DNA of 64,000 nt, taken from NCBI RefSeq assembly GCF_009017415.1, contig NC_092410.1, positions 3,596,001-3,660,000 of the forward strand, given 5' to 3'. This DNA comes from Aspergillus flavus. Its lineage: Eukaryota > Ascomycota > Eurotiomycetes > Eurotiales > Aspergillaceae. The notes below the pieces were generated by a model. That model did no database searches. It was not told the origin of the DNA and was given only the letters and a program-made list of their open reading frames with translations. Both the position numbers and the translations under genes were made by a program. Shown piece after piece: positions 11,032 through 22,988 of the stretch; position 1 is the first letter of the stretch; each line of letters begins with the position of its first letter.

Positions 11032-12951
11032 TCATGCTTCTCGACTCTCTCGAGCAGCATCTCGCTGCCGCCGGCTTCTGCCCGAGCCCGCAGACCTGTG
11101 ACACGTTAGAGTACGCTCTTCCGAATTGTCTTTTTCACCAAGAAAACTTACATGCTAATCCGTCGAGCCACGGTAGCCAATCCAGCGTCGTTGTCTGCCT
11201 CACGTTGAGCACGCTCCAGGGCAGCTTGTCTTTCCTCCTCACTCCGCTTATAAACCTCTTCACTACTTGGGGGCAGACGCTCGTTTTGCAAGTCAACCTT
11301 ACGGGCATCCTCGAAGTTCGTGATGGCCTGCTTAATTCCCTCTGCTCCCAGCATCAAAGTACCCGCGGGAAGGCGACCACCGGTAGCTGTCTTAAGTTCT
11401 GTGACCCTTTCGGACTCCTCACGCAACACCTGGAAGACTCGTGAAAGACGACCGATGGCAAGAATCTTGTTCTTAATTGCACGTCGCTTGAATTCACTGG
11501 ATTCGACGTCCATCGGAACAGGGGGAGAGGGCGGGCCCGTAGGTGAAACGGTCGTAGGAGTATCATCTTCCAATTCCTCCTTGGAGCAGGTATTAAGGAT
11601 AGCAATCAGCATATCGGTAATCTTCTCTCCGACGAAGGGAAGAGACCAGGTGAACACATCCATGAAGTTTGGCAGCCAGTACGGGTGAGGAGTGCAGTTG
11701 AATTGACGGATATTCATCACGTTGTTCTCGTACTTTAGGACAGCAGCTTTGTTGTTGTACACATCCAAATAGTTCGGCGCACTGAAGATGGTCATCACGC
11801 TAGGGAAACCGGTGGTTCTTGTTTTCCGATACATGCGGTATCCGGCATCCTGAGCCTCGTGGGCACGGATAATGGAGAGGAGGTTGTTCTTTTCCAGGAA
11901 AGCGCAGGCGGCGGGGTACGAGAAGAAGTAGGAGCATCCTCGAACACTGTTGTGGACGAAATAGTCACCAGTCTTCTCCTGACCGAATTCCTCCAGAGGA
12001 TCAGCCCACAGAAGGTCGCACATCAAGCCATGAGTCGGAGGCTCCCTGAAACGATCAATCTGCGGCCTCTATCAGCACGTGCCATTACTACTGTGACAGA
12101 AGTTGCTAGACTTACCGACTTGATATCCTCCAGTGTGTGTAATTCAGGACTTAGGCCACCGTGGATACACAGGAACTGCTTGTTCATGACCGCCGCCAGC
12201 GGCAAGGAGCAAAAGGATTCGATGCAGGCTTCGTAGATGCGCTCGCTGTATTTGTGCTTACACTCCAGTTTGAAGGTGAAGTAATCTGTCAAATGCCTGC
12301 ACTCGTGGTTACCTCGCAACAGCCAGAGCGTATTCGGGTACCAGATCTTCAGGGACCAGAGGTAGAGAACACACTGCACAAGGTCAGACCATTTGCGCCA
12401 CACAACCCAGCGACGGCACGAAAGCCCAAGGAACTCACTTCAATGCTGAAATAACCTCTGTCAACATAGTCGCCTAAGAATAGATATCTCGTCTCAGAGG
12501 GGTCGCCGCCAACTTCGAAAAGCTTCATCAAATCGTAATATTGTCCGTGAACGTCGCCACACACCGTGATGGGGGCATCCATCTCGAGCAAATTCGGCTC
12601 TGCCTTCAACAACTGCGTACCCGCTTGTATAATCCATAGCGCCTGGTCTTCGGTGAGACGACCTTCACGATAAAAGTGCTGCTTCAGAAATTGGAGGTTT
12701 GGCTTGGAGGGGTCCTCAGGGGACCAGAACTGTTCGTCCGTCGGCGTCTGTAAGGCCGGCGCTTGTACCTCTGCAGGATCGCAAAAATGTCAGGGCGAAA
12801 AGGGGAAAGGTGAAGGGATGCTGCGTGACCTACCTTTAACAACCCGTTCCAAAGTGGACACCTGAGTGCCATCTTCCATGGTATGTAACGTGAAGTCAAT
12901 CTCCGGGACTGGCTTCTTTTCCGTCACCGCTCGCGCTATTGTGCGGTCCAT
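11032..12951 (-). CDS. cnaA: Calcineurin catalytic subunit A (Ca2+/calmodulin-dependent Ser/Thr phosphatase)
   Basis: Five exons on the minus strand (12951-12834, 12770-12439, 12373-12116, 12059-11152, 11095-11032) give 559 residues; introns are 63, 65, 56 and 56 nt. The PPP-family metal-binding motifs are [10 protein letters not shown] (from about 111), GDYVDRG (about 139) and RGNHE (about 170), followed by [14 protein letters not shown] and [11 protein letters not shown]. The helix after the catalytic domain ([20 protein letters not shown]) is where calcineurin B binds. Next come a Ser/Pro linker ([14 protein letters not shown]), the calmodulin-binding segment ([21 protein letters not shown]) and the autoinhibitory segment ([19 protein letters not shown]). 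The enzyme activates Crz1/NFAT-type signalling and supports hyphal growth and stress responses. All catalytic motifs are intact. The short last exon codes for a basic Ser/Arg-rich tail. Confidence 0.97.
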
Positions 12952-13867
12952 CTTGAATCAAATTGACGGCAAGGCTCACGACTAGGATCTTGAAAATCAC
13001 AAGAATCCAAGGCCCCGGTAGATAGAGCGGGAGCGAAGAAAAGGGGGTTGGGAGGGGGGAGACTTGACAGCGCGGAGAACCGATGTTTGGTGGGGTTAGA
13101 GCGCGGCGGGATCTCACACGCGAGGCGAACGCCCGAGTTGAGGCTGAGATATGGTTGACCCTAAGGTTGGGAGGGCGGCACGTTTAGAGAGAGAGAGAAA
13201 AAAAAAAAAAGTTTGCAAATAAGAAAGAGTTTCCAATCCAGCAGGGAAACAAGGAAGCTAATGAAAGGACACTAGCTAAGTGGAGTGAGTATGGAGTAAA
13301 CGGGTGTTTAAGAAAAAAGTAGGCGTGGGTCGTGTGTTAGAATAATTAAGAACAAGAAACAAGGAAGCAGTCGAGGCCGAATCCAAGGTTTTGGAGTCTG
13401 AGATGCTCGGCAGGGGTTGAAAGGCAGTGAAAGGTACACTCAGTGCGGAGCAGTGGTAACCGATGGTAGAGATGGCAAAGATGCTTCTTTCAAACTTCAA
13501 TGATATAATATGCTAAACTTAAGATAGATAGCGCATCAATTGTTCAGGACAGACTACGTATCAAAAATATCCCAATACTAGCGCATACCATATAAGGGTC
13601 TAGGTCTAGGGACAACGAGAAGTTGTGATATATAAACTTAGTATTTAAGGTAACGTTTAGTTTGGTAATTTATCAATAAATCTCCATAACCAACAACTAT
13701 ATTACCTACGACACATCCCCCTTCTTGATTTACAGTCTACTTCTCACTGATTCGGTTCAGTATATCACAGCCTCACATATTGGGGGCCCATTCTATACGA
13801 GTCAGGGAAAACAGTTGAGCAGAGTTGAGGATCATCAAATCTCCTTGATAGTGGTAGGTCCATCTCA
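12952..13867. other. Long upstream region of cnaA
   Basis: About 0.9 kb upstream of the calcineurin start, purine-rich on the plus strand and with an A-run near 13197-13211. It probably contains the 5' leader and promoter. No coding region is supported. Confidence 0.5.
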
Positions 13868-14280
13868 TCAAACGTACTCTATGGTGCCATCTTCGAAGCA
13901 TTCGATCCGTTCCTCTAGACAAAGAGCCCGTCGCTCGTAAGCCCCGTTGGTCTGCTCGACATCAGCTTCAAGCCACCATCCGTCAGCCTTCTTGACCAAC
14001 GCAATATTTCTTGCTGATTTCGAGAAGTTCTCATCATCCCAAACTAAGCGACCTAACAATACATTTTCGTTCGTTAATAGGAAATCTTCCCAACTATATT
14101 ATTGAAAGTTTGACGTAGAAATACCATACCAACCTGAAGTCCAATGCATAAGTCGAGGTACACAAAGGGTCGAGAACCCCTTCCGTCATAGCAGCAAAGC
14201 TTGGCTCTGTCTTCAAGATGAACATACGTGCAACGGGTAGAGCCAGTCACCCCTCCTGGTGTGGTCCCGCTTGCGTATCA
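13868..14280 (-). pseudogene. CVNH (cyanovirin-N homology) domain gene or remnant lacking a clear start
   Basis: Two consecutive cyanovirin-like repeats can be read on the minus strand. Repeat 1 lies upstream (CTYVHLEDRAKLCCYDGRG, then FVYLDLCIGLQV) and ends with GRLVWDDENF. Repeat 2 reads SKSARNIALV, then WWLEADVEQTNGAYERRALC, then LEERIECFEDGTIEYV, ending at the stop at 13868. A 77-nt intron with GTATGG donor joins the repeats: exon ...14130, exon 14052-13868. CVNH proteins bind sugars and are common in filamentous fungi. No ATG lies in frame between an upstream TGA (14280-14278) and repeat 1, so either a short 5' exon was missed or the gene is decayed. The family call rests on the xxNI and L-x-x-x-I...DG-x-I pattern and is moderately sure. 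Confidence 0.5.
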
Positions 14281-14806
14281 TTCTCCCAGGCCGCTAGATA
14301 TCGAGGTTATGACCCATTTTGTGATGGGCTTATTGGTGCTTTGAATTGAGACGGTTATGATTTGGGAATCGTAATCATACATGAATATACGGCTGGACTC
14401 CAGCTCATTCATCCGTTACTCTGGTGGTAGAATCTTTCAGCTTCGAAAACTGAGCTTCAACTAAGTCCAAGTATCGCCAGATCAAGGTTAACATCTTTTG
14501 GAGCTAACAGTATGAGAATAACACAATATATGGAAGGCATCGGATGGTGGTCAAAATCTGGGAGATCCACGGATCGCACAAGTTATGTATTACAGTACGG
14601 AGTATGTACCCTGTATTTGTCGTATTAAAAGGTACCGATGGCGTCACGCGGGTTTCCCCCCTCAATGAATCCGGAGTATAACCTCCCATGATCTTGAACA
14701 ACAACTACAACAACCCCATTTTCACTCTCAGATCGTCGTCTGACCTAGCTATTTTATTTTGGCTAATTTTCTCCCGAGTTAGCTTTCTCTCAGTTACTTA
14801 CCAGTA
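14281..14806. other. Intergenic
   Basis: No gene is supported. The minus frame just upstream of the CVNH gene (14421-14281) is open from an ATG and ends at the TGA that precedes the lectin repeats; it could be a lost 5' exon, but no good splice pair was found. Confidence 0.4.
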
Positions 14807-15411
14807 ATGTATGAATCCTACCGTAAGTCCCCTCTTATCCCCTTGTCGCAGCTTATATACTAATCATCTATCTGTCTATTTGTCCAGGCCCGCATCCACT
14901 CCTGGCGCAAGTCCCTTTGACCGTCTCTCCTTTCATCAACCTCCCTTCCTCAGTCACCCTTCCCTACACCTACAAATCACTTCCTTCCACACTCCCGGCA
15001 TCCGTAACAGTCGACCCCAACAACCCCGACACTAAGCCCCGCTATGTGGTCTCCGCGAGCGGTGAGCACGCCGCATCCGCCGAAGAAATCCTAGCATCGT
15101 GCAAGTCTCTTGAGGAACTGCTCAATAAAAACCGCACCGATGCGGAGAAGGCCATTCAGAATTGGGAGGAGTCCATTGTGCAGCGCGATCTCGCAGAGAA
15201 GAGACGGGTTGCGCCCGGGTGGTTGGACCGCGAAGAGAAGCTACTACAACCGAGTAGATCTATGGCAGGTCCCAGACCGTCAGGGCAACCAGAACACAGC
15301 TTGCTAGATAGCTTGTCTTCGGATCCAGATGCGTCGAAACTACCATCGATGAAGCCGCGCGACGAGGGTGAGGAGCTGGATAGAGTGTTCGGTGGGCTAA
15401 ACGTAAAATGA
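14807..15411 (+). CDS. Hypothetical conserved fungal protein, 179 aa
   Basis: Two exons (14807-14822 and 14888-15411) separated by a 65-nt intron with GTAAGT donor and TGTCCAG acceptor. The first exon has only 16 nt; using the ATG at 14807 rather than 14811 keeps the frame, giving MYESYRPHPLLAQVPLTV. I do not recognise a function. An N-terminal Pro/Ser/Thr-rich part is followed by a strongly helical, possibly coiled-coil region (ASAEEILASCKSLEELLNKN to QRDLAEKRRVAPGWLDREEK) and a disordered acidic tail. No signal peptide or membrane segment is seen, so it is probably a subunit or adaptor of a complex; that is inference. Confidence 0.75.
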
Positions 15412-16076
15412 GTGGTCTCGATCAACTGAGCGTCAGGTACAATCATCCCCCTCGACGTGGCAGCGTCATTTAGCTTCCTCTGCCATGGTGTGAACCATCG
15501 GGGAAAGTCACCGATTGGGCCACACCCATCAAGCTTGCGGTAGACTGCAGATTCAGCTGCACCCCGTATGCAGATTGCAGAGCTTTGGCATGTCAGGATC
15601 CTGCGGCCTCAGCACGGACGAAGCTCGCCACACCGCACTATCGCGTAGAGTCGGCCGTATACAGGAAGGATACTATAAGGTTAAAGAATAATTTTATGTG
15701 GGGAAATATCCTGTACAAGTTGGGCCCAGTCTTGACCTTATCTCAGAGATATTCAATATCCGGTGTCTGCGGTTCCATATGTTTGTACTCAATGAAGAAA
15801 GTGTATTATACAAACTATATTTAATACGTTATGACCCTCACTCTCCCTATGCTATAAACTAACCCATCGTGTCATCATTTATCCAAAGAAAAATTGTATC
15901 AAAGGCAAGGCGAACTTCCCCCACCCAGGAAGCCCCTCCGCCTTCTCCCATATCAAAGCTTAACCTCCGCCAAATTCCCCGGCAGAAATATTAAACCACC
16001 GCCAACTAAACCTCCCTCAAGCAAACAACCCTCAACACCCCTAACAACTTCTCAAACAAACCCAAAAAAGACAAAG
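15412..16076. other. Intergenic, between co-oriented genes
   Basis: No gene is supported. The 150 nt before 16077 are A/C-rich and probably the leader of the pICln-like gene; the open frame from 15894 runs through this leader. Confidence 0.5.
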
Positions 16077-17053
16077 ATGGAACCCCTCCAAACACCACCA
16101 GAAACCTCCTCCTTCGTCCTCCTCGCCGACCACCAGTCGCGCACGCCATCCTCCTTCCACTCCGGCCCCGCAGTCCTCCACTACCACAGCAAGCACTGCA
16201 AGCTATCCATCCTCGAGCACGAGCTCCAAGCCAACCCAATCCTAAACTCCCTCCGCAGCGCAGACGCGACACCCACCGCAAACGGAACAGAGAACCAAAA
16301 CGGCTCCGACGCCGAGGGCAAGGAGATCGTCATTGATGGCGTAGACGTCTGGGTGACTTCCGAGTAAGAAAAACATCTAGTTTAAAACTACAAACCACTT
16401 CAACAGAAGGAGACTAACGGGATACGAATAAAAATAGTAAATTCCTCCTCTACAACCCAACCCACCAAAAGGGCCTCTCAATCCCCTACCCCAGCATCTC
16501 CCTGCACGCGGTCCAGCGCCTCACGCTCCCAGACACCCAGTCCGAAGTGCAAGGCCTGTACATGCAAATCGCGGTTCCCGAACAACCCGGCGTCGCCCAA
16601 GAAGACGACTTCGAAGAATGTATCACGTTGACCGTTGTCCCACCACCCGAGTCCCAGCAGCAGCAGCAATCCGAGGAGGATAATAAGCCCGACGAGACGC
16701 CCACGCAGGCGCTGTATAATGCCGTCTCGGCGTGTTCGAATCTGCACCCGGATCCCATGAGCGACGATGAGGATGAGGAGGGTGGTTCGGGGTTGTTGTC
16801 GTCTGGGCTTGTGGAGATGGGGAGTGGAGATGGGGGTTTGCCGCCGCCGGTGGATGGCAGTTCGGGGTGGATTACGGCGGATAATATGCATGAGTTTTTT
16901 GATGAGGAGGGGAATTGGATTGGGGGTGGGGAGGAGCCGACTTTGTCTCTTGGGCCTGGGGCGGGGACTGTGAGGGCTCGTGAGGGGGAGGATGGGGATG
17001 GGGATAGGGAAATGCAGGAGGATGAGGAGACGAAGTGGAGGAGGACGGATTAG
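16077..17053 (+). CDS. pICln-like protein (regulator of volume decrease / methylosome subunit family)
   Basis: Two exons (16077-16363 and 16438-17053) with a 74-nt intron (GTAAGA donor) give 300 residues. The N-terminal half folds as a PH-like domain in this family: SSFVLLADHQSRTPSSFHSG, VDVWVTSDKFLLYNPTHQKG and SIPYPSISLHAVQRLTLP. The C-terminal half is very acidic (repeated Asp/Glu runs from SDDEDEEGG onward), as is typical. In animals pICln delivers Sm proteins to the PRMT5 methylosome for snRNP assembly; fungal members are assumed to share an Sm-chaperone role, though the yeast relative Lot5 is poorly understood. I start at the ATG at 16077, which gives the conserved motif order without the low-complexity leader. 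Confidence 0.85.
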
Positions 17054-17422
17054 GTGTGGTTTTGGAGATTATGAATAGGTGTGGTTTAGTCAATGGCTGA
17101 TTTGGTTGAGATTCGCATTTGGGAATCGAGGTTATTGTACTCCGTATGCGTGGATGCATTGGTAATGGGACTGCGTTGGCTAATTTTTTAAATCCACCTT
17201 GGGTCAAACAGTCTCCTGTGGTGTCTGGAAAAGCTAAATATAATTATATGCTATATTATTGGTATTTTGGTTCTGCTAACTTTGCCTATCTAACAATACA
17301 GTGGATATCAATCGTTCGCCTTTCTGCGCATCAAAGACCAAAAAAACAAAGGACCATCTCACCAGAAACACCCGAAAAGCATAGAATACAACACGTGGCA
17401 GCTACCTGAGCCCGCCATACAA
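17054..17422. other. Convergent 3' intergenic region
   Basis: 369 nt between two convergent genes. It should contain both 3' UTRs; no ORF is supported. Confidence 0.5.
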
Positions 17423-19936
17423 TTATTCTTTCAAAAATCCGTCCCCATCATAAAGACTTCCTGGCGTCGCAGCGCCAATGCCCAATCCCACCGTCTTCTT
17501 GACGGGTGTCGAGAATTCCGGTCGCGCACTCTTCAGATGTTCTGGCTTCCGAGGCGACGATTCACCGTGGAGTTCTGCAGGCCCGGACTCTTCGGAGATA
17601 ATGGATATTGCTGATTTTTTGGTGGGACAACAGCTCGGGGCGCGATCGTGATCCTCCCATATGGGGACGATGCGGTTCCCAGCTCTGCTGGAACTGCGGG
17701 AAGGGGGACGTTCGGGCGGCTGCGTGTATCTTTGCTGTTCTGTAGGGAATGAGCCTCCCGTAGCCGGCTTCTCCTGTTCATTCATCTGTTGACTGTGATG
17801 TCGCGGTGAGCCGGTGGCGGTGCTTTTGGCACGTTGCACAGAGTCGGTTGACTTGCGGTTTGATCCATGCTTCAAGCTCTGACTGCGAGGGCGGATCAGT
17901 GGGCTAGTCGCGTTGGCGCCGTTTTCGAGTAAATGTGATCTGCCGCTATTGCGGCGTGGTCTGGCTGGTTGGCTGCGTGGTCCCTTGACGGCGGACCGGC
18001 GAGGACTACCTGGACTCGGGGCGTTTTCCCAGGTTGTTGGCGAACCGCTGTACTTAGGAGCCATCCAAACTGGATTAGGCTTGTCGGGGGAAGGAGTTTC
18101 TGTCAGGCTATCTCCTAGACTAGGGGGCAGTGTAGTGATAATCTCAGGGAGGGTTTTGTCCATGCCAGTGTTCAGCGTGCTTAGTACACTATCTATCGAA
18201 TCATCTCGACTATGCTTCCGCTTCTTCGATGAAGCCAAGTAGGTCGAGTTGCGGTAGGAGGGTGGACGACTGTCACTAGAGATCTCTGTGATGCGTGATA
18301 CATCCCCCTGCTGGTCAGAACCGGTCCGGCTCATCGAGAAACCGGACACACTTGAGCGCAAAGACGAGATATTGGAAGCCGATAAATCGGACACCTGTGA
18401 TGCGTGCCTGTCAAACTCATCTAGCTCTTCCGGCTCCTCAACCATTGGAGCAAACATAGTTCCTCCAAAAGTAATAGGTGGCTGGATCGCTATCCGGACA
18501 CAGTTCTGTCGTCGATGGCCTTTTCGGGGACGGTTGCCGCCTCTCATAGCGGAGGCTAACGGGGGCTTGAGATAACCATTAGCAGGGGCCAACTGCGATT
18601 CTGGGATAGGTGAAACGCTCCACCCAGGAGTACTTCCGCGACCGAAGCCAGGAGATACACCCCCATAGAATGGGTCATTTTCCCGTCGCTGGCTTCCATG
18701 CACAGAGTGTCGTTGTAGCTGACTAAAGTGTGGTAGTAGGGCCGGGTTACGGCCCACCATGTGCAACGGATGGATGCGCTCTATGTCTGTGCGTGGAAGA
18801 GATTCTTTTCTAGGAGGCCGTACGTTGAGGGATTCGCTTCTCCGCGGGGGAGCGCCAGTTCGTTCCATGGAGGGAACTGGACTGCGTGCTGTCAAGCTTC
18901 GGCGGGGAGAAGTACGATCTGGCTCGAGTCTCTGCACCTCCACCGGAAGTGAGCCTGCCGGAAAAACAAATGGAGCTGGTGGCCGCGAGTATAACGCAAC
19001 ACTCTTTCCAACGTCATTGGCACTGTAAGGGACGAAGGTGGGACAGGGAGGCAGAGCTGGTGAAGTAAATACACTGTCCATGCCAACTGAAGCCCTTCTG
19101 CTCTCATTCATAATAGAGCTATCAGCGGTCTCAAGACTCAGCGAAGAATACCGCAAGGAGTCATTCTTGGAGAGTCGAAACCGATTCGGCGGGTAAGCAC
19201 AGGGCGGCGGCGGTACTGGTTTGTCAGGAGCAGCACCCGGCGTTTGGCCGATAATGCTTGTCGTTCGTGGCCGCGCGCCAGATAGGTCGAACGATTGATG
19301 TCTGTCCTCCATGACTGGGAAGAGGCCACTCAAATGCTCTCTCTGGTATATTGATGGTCCTGGCCCTGAAATTGGTCGTATACTTTGATCAGCGTCATGA
19401 TTCCCCTGTTCCCTCTCTGGTGTATGCCTGGGTGAAGTTTCTGCTGGTAATTCAAGAGCCCCATCAACTGCAGAGATCGAAACGTCGTCCCTTGGCGAGG
19501 AGCCCCTGCGAGAGACAGGTGGCCCGTCGATACTCTCGGTCAATGGTGTCAAAGAGCTTATCCGGTGTGGCCTCAGCAGCTTCGATTGTCGACGACAGCC
19601 CGACAGGGAACGGCACAACGAATGGCCCTTCTCAGTCCGCTGAGATTGGGTATCCGAGTCATCAGCTAAGCTTTCGTGTGATTCCAGCACACCCCACTCG
19701 GTTGGTCGCCCATATGGAAGTTGTCCGTATTGCCGCAGCATGGATCCTTCCTCTCGAGACAGGTCTGTCAGTGTCTCTGCCGGGAAGGTCTGCATACCAA
19801 GGAATTGCTTCCTGGAGGATACCCGGTGCCGTTTCTGGCGCACCCTAAGCCATACCAGAGTGCCACTTACTCCCCCAACGATGCAGATAGCCGCACAGAC
19901 TACTGCTATCGCAACAACGGATGACAATTCCAACAT
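17423..19936 (-). CDS. Single-pass membrane protein with a long disordered cytoplasmic tail, 837 aa
   Basis: One intronless ORF of 837 residues. One hydrophobic segment near the N-terminus (SVVAIAVVCAAICIVGGVSG, about residues 6-28) is followed by basic residues (RVRQKRHRVSSRKQ), giving a type III or signal-anchor topology with a short outer part and a cytoplasmic tail. The rest is Ser/Pro/Arg-rich with many SP and RxxS sites and no recognised domain. A conserved-looking island is RQNCVRIAIQPPITFGGTMF. I do not know its function; similar Aspergillus proteins are annotated only as hypothetical. The tail could be a phosphorylated scaffold; that is inference. Antisense open frames across this gene are shadows. 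Confidence 0.82.
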   Translation of the reverse strand: MLELSSVVAIAVVCAAICIVGGVSGTLVWLRVRQKRHRVSSRKQFLGMQTFPAETLTDLSREEGSMLRQYGQLPYGRPTEWGVLESHESLADDSDTQSQRTEKGHSLCRSLSGCRRQSKLLRPHRISSLTPLTESIDGPPVSRRGSSPRDDVSISAVDGALELPAETSPRHTPEREQGNHDADQSIRPISGPGPSIYQREHLSGLFPVMEDRHQSFDLSGARPRTTSIIGQTPGAAPDKPVPPPPCAYPPNRFRLSKNDSLRYSSLSLETADSSIMNESRRASVGMDSVFTSPALPPCPTFVPYSANDVGKSVALYSRPPAPFVFPAGSLPVEVQRLEPDRTSPRRSLTARSPVPSMERTGAPPRRSESLNVRPPRKESLPRTDIERIHPLHMVGRNPALLPHFSQLQRHSVHGSQRRENDPFYGGVSPGFGRGSTPGWSVSPIPESQLAPANGYLKPPLASAMRGGNRPRKGHRRQNCVRIAIQPPITFGGTMFAPMVEEPEELDEFDRHASQVSDLSASNISSLRSSVSGFSMSRTGSDQQGDVSRITEISSDSRPPSYRNSTYLASSKKRKHSRDDSIDSVLSTLNTGMDKTLPEIITTLPPSLGDSLTETPSPDKPNPVWMAPKYSGSPTTWENAPSPGSPRRSAVKGPRSQPARPRRNSGRSHLLENGANATSPLIRPRSQSLKHGSNRKSTDSVQRAKSTATGSPRHHSQQMNEQEKPATGGSFPTEQQRYTQPPERPPSRSSSRAGNRIVPIWEDHDRAPSCCPTKKSAISIISEESGPAELHGESSPRKPEHLKSARPEFSTPVKKTVGLGIGAATPGSLYDGDGFLKE

Positions 19937-21965
19937 CGTTGATTCCTGTTATGATGACCGACAGACTTTGTTGAAGGTCAACGTAGGAGCCCATTCATAC
20001 AGAGCACGATCCTTTGTCTGCTTGATGACTCCAAAGGCAGCGTACTGCTGCCTGGAAGGGTTCGTGGAGAACGTCCGGGCGGCAATGGAACCTCCTGACA
20101 GCACACACAAACACAATCCACGATAGCGACGCAGGAGGCAAAAGACAGAAGCAGATGCATCACAAAAAGAAATGGTAGGCTCCTGGGAAAGGGGGAAGAC
20201 GTCTGTTATGGAAACGCCACTTGAAGCTGTGGAATGTGGTCGCATTACAGTTGACTACGCGAGGAATGCTGCGATACTCCAATCTCCAGGCCCCTTATCC
20301 TCGGGTCTACGATTGCAGAGTAAATCATCGAGTCAGCGGAATGGTTATGATATACAATGGCGTATTCAAACCATTAGAAAGTTTTTGATGACACCTGTAT
20401 GTCCACGCCGTGGGAATGGGGCGTTTTATGCTTAGGATGATCCAACAAGCAGTCATCAACGCAGAAGCAATGTCATCCTTCCGCGCAAGAAAGTCGATAG
20501 CGCAAGATACACACCATGAGGTGAAGTCATTCGCTATCAAGGATCATATTTCCGTTGTGCTGCGAGGCAGATTTGGTGTTCTGAATACAAATATAGACAT
20601 TCGTGCGCACAAATAGGGCAGCCCGTAATTGCTTAGTAACCATAGGTGTGCATACCATCGAATAATCCGGGGAGTCCTAAGCGTGCATCTTCGGGAAAAC
20701 GATCTTGTCCTTGCACCACTAGTAAATTCCGTGTGAAATCCCACATTGTAGGACTATTAGGGCCGTACTGTCTAAATCCACGACCTGCTGGTGTGCTGTT
20801 TGGCCATGATATATTACCTGCCGACCAATGGCCATGGGGAATCATATGCAAAGACCGAGCGAGTTACACATTGTGCGTACTCAGATGCGAGAGACGGGAC
20901 ACCGTCAGAGAATGGGAGACCGGAGTGGCTAGTTCAGCGATGGTGGTCAGGTCCCTAGCGACCCGAATACTTCCTAGAAACATCTGCGTTACGTTGGTAA
21001 ATGCACGGTCTGATGTACATTAGCGTTCAAGTGCCAGTTGTCATTTGGTAGACGGGTAAACTTGGATCCCATCGAAGACAGATCATTGGCCAGGGCGAGA
21101 TGCAATGTAGGGTGACAATCCGCGTATGGGAGCTGGAATGATCTTCGCAAATGAAGGGCGCAGGAGGGGCATTTGTTTTCCTGGGCAGCCTCAGGCAGTC
21201 GAGGGATCACGGGAATCCGATCCAGAGACGAGTGGAAGAACATCATTGGGACCCACTCCAGTCTTCCCCCCCCCTCTCTCTCTCCACCGTCTCCGGGCAC
21301 CAAAAGACAAAGCCATCCACTTTCTACTATCAAACCTAACCACCACACAAAGCAGATGAAGGATATCCCGAAGAAGGTCGAACAGAGAAAGAAGACGTGT
21401 CGAAACTGATCGGTCTCACCGCAGAAATGACAGGGCAATAACCCATGGGACCGTCAAATTTTATTCTACCGGGACCGGCATGAAAGTTCGCGCGGGATTG
21501 TCTCCCCCACGTCTGTCACAATGAAACCCGCCTTTTAAGACGTTGGGTCCCTCTGGGTCCGGGGCGGCATAGCGTCATAACCCACCGGGGCCCAGAACTC
21601 GATCTTTCACTGAGCCATTGGAACAACGTACGTGTTGAGATGTGGAAGGTCCGTCGCTATTGAACCTTGTTGTAGTGTGTATGCGACGCAAAGCATGAAC
21701 TACATGAGAGCCAGCAGAAAATCAATAATCAAAAATTCTAAACATGAATGAATAATCACGCCCACCCCGCCATAACTACCTACTATGGTAGTAGTCCCTC
21801 TCACCGATCCCAGCTGCCCTGTCTGAGCAGCTCCCGTGCTTATATATAGCTATCTGTTGTGAACAGTTCGGTTTTTCCCTTTCTTCCTCACCCCACTTCT
21901 ACCTACTACCTCCTCCTTTTCTCTTCCCCGTTTATTTCCACCCTTCTATAGAACACACCGTCATA
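19937..21965. other. Divergent intergenic region of 2 kb
   Basis: No supported gene. Short ORFs (20172-20435 plus, 20544-20744 minus, 20989-21438 minus) lack motifs. Near the right end lie a TATA element and a pyrimidine-rich leader belonging to the SDR gene. Confidence 0.5.
21841..21950 (+). promoter_or_regulatory. TATA element and CT-rich leader of a strongly expressed gene
   Basis: TATATATA lies at 21841-21848, 118 nt before the last pre-ATG base. A long pyrimidine-rich tract follows (about 21878-21950). This arrangement is typical of highly expressed Aspergillus metabolic genes, so strong expression of the SDR is inferred. Confidence 0.5.

Positions 21966-22988
<1,023 letters not shown>

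Noticed and set aside
16872..17207. Minus-strand ORF opposite the acidic tail of the pICln-like gene
   Set aside because: It is the Pro/Ser-rich antisense of Asp/Glu/Gly codons.
19351..19848. Plus-strand ORF of 165 codons opposite the membrane-anchored protein gene
   Set aside because: No motif; it is a shadow of the 837-residue gene.
21249..21438. Hydrophobic minus-strand ORF
   Set aside because: Its hydrophobicity comes from a low-complexity CT-rich stretch on the plus strand.
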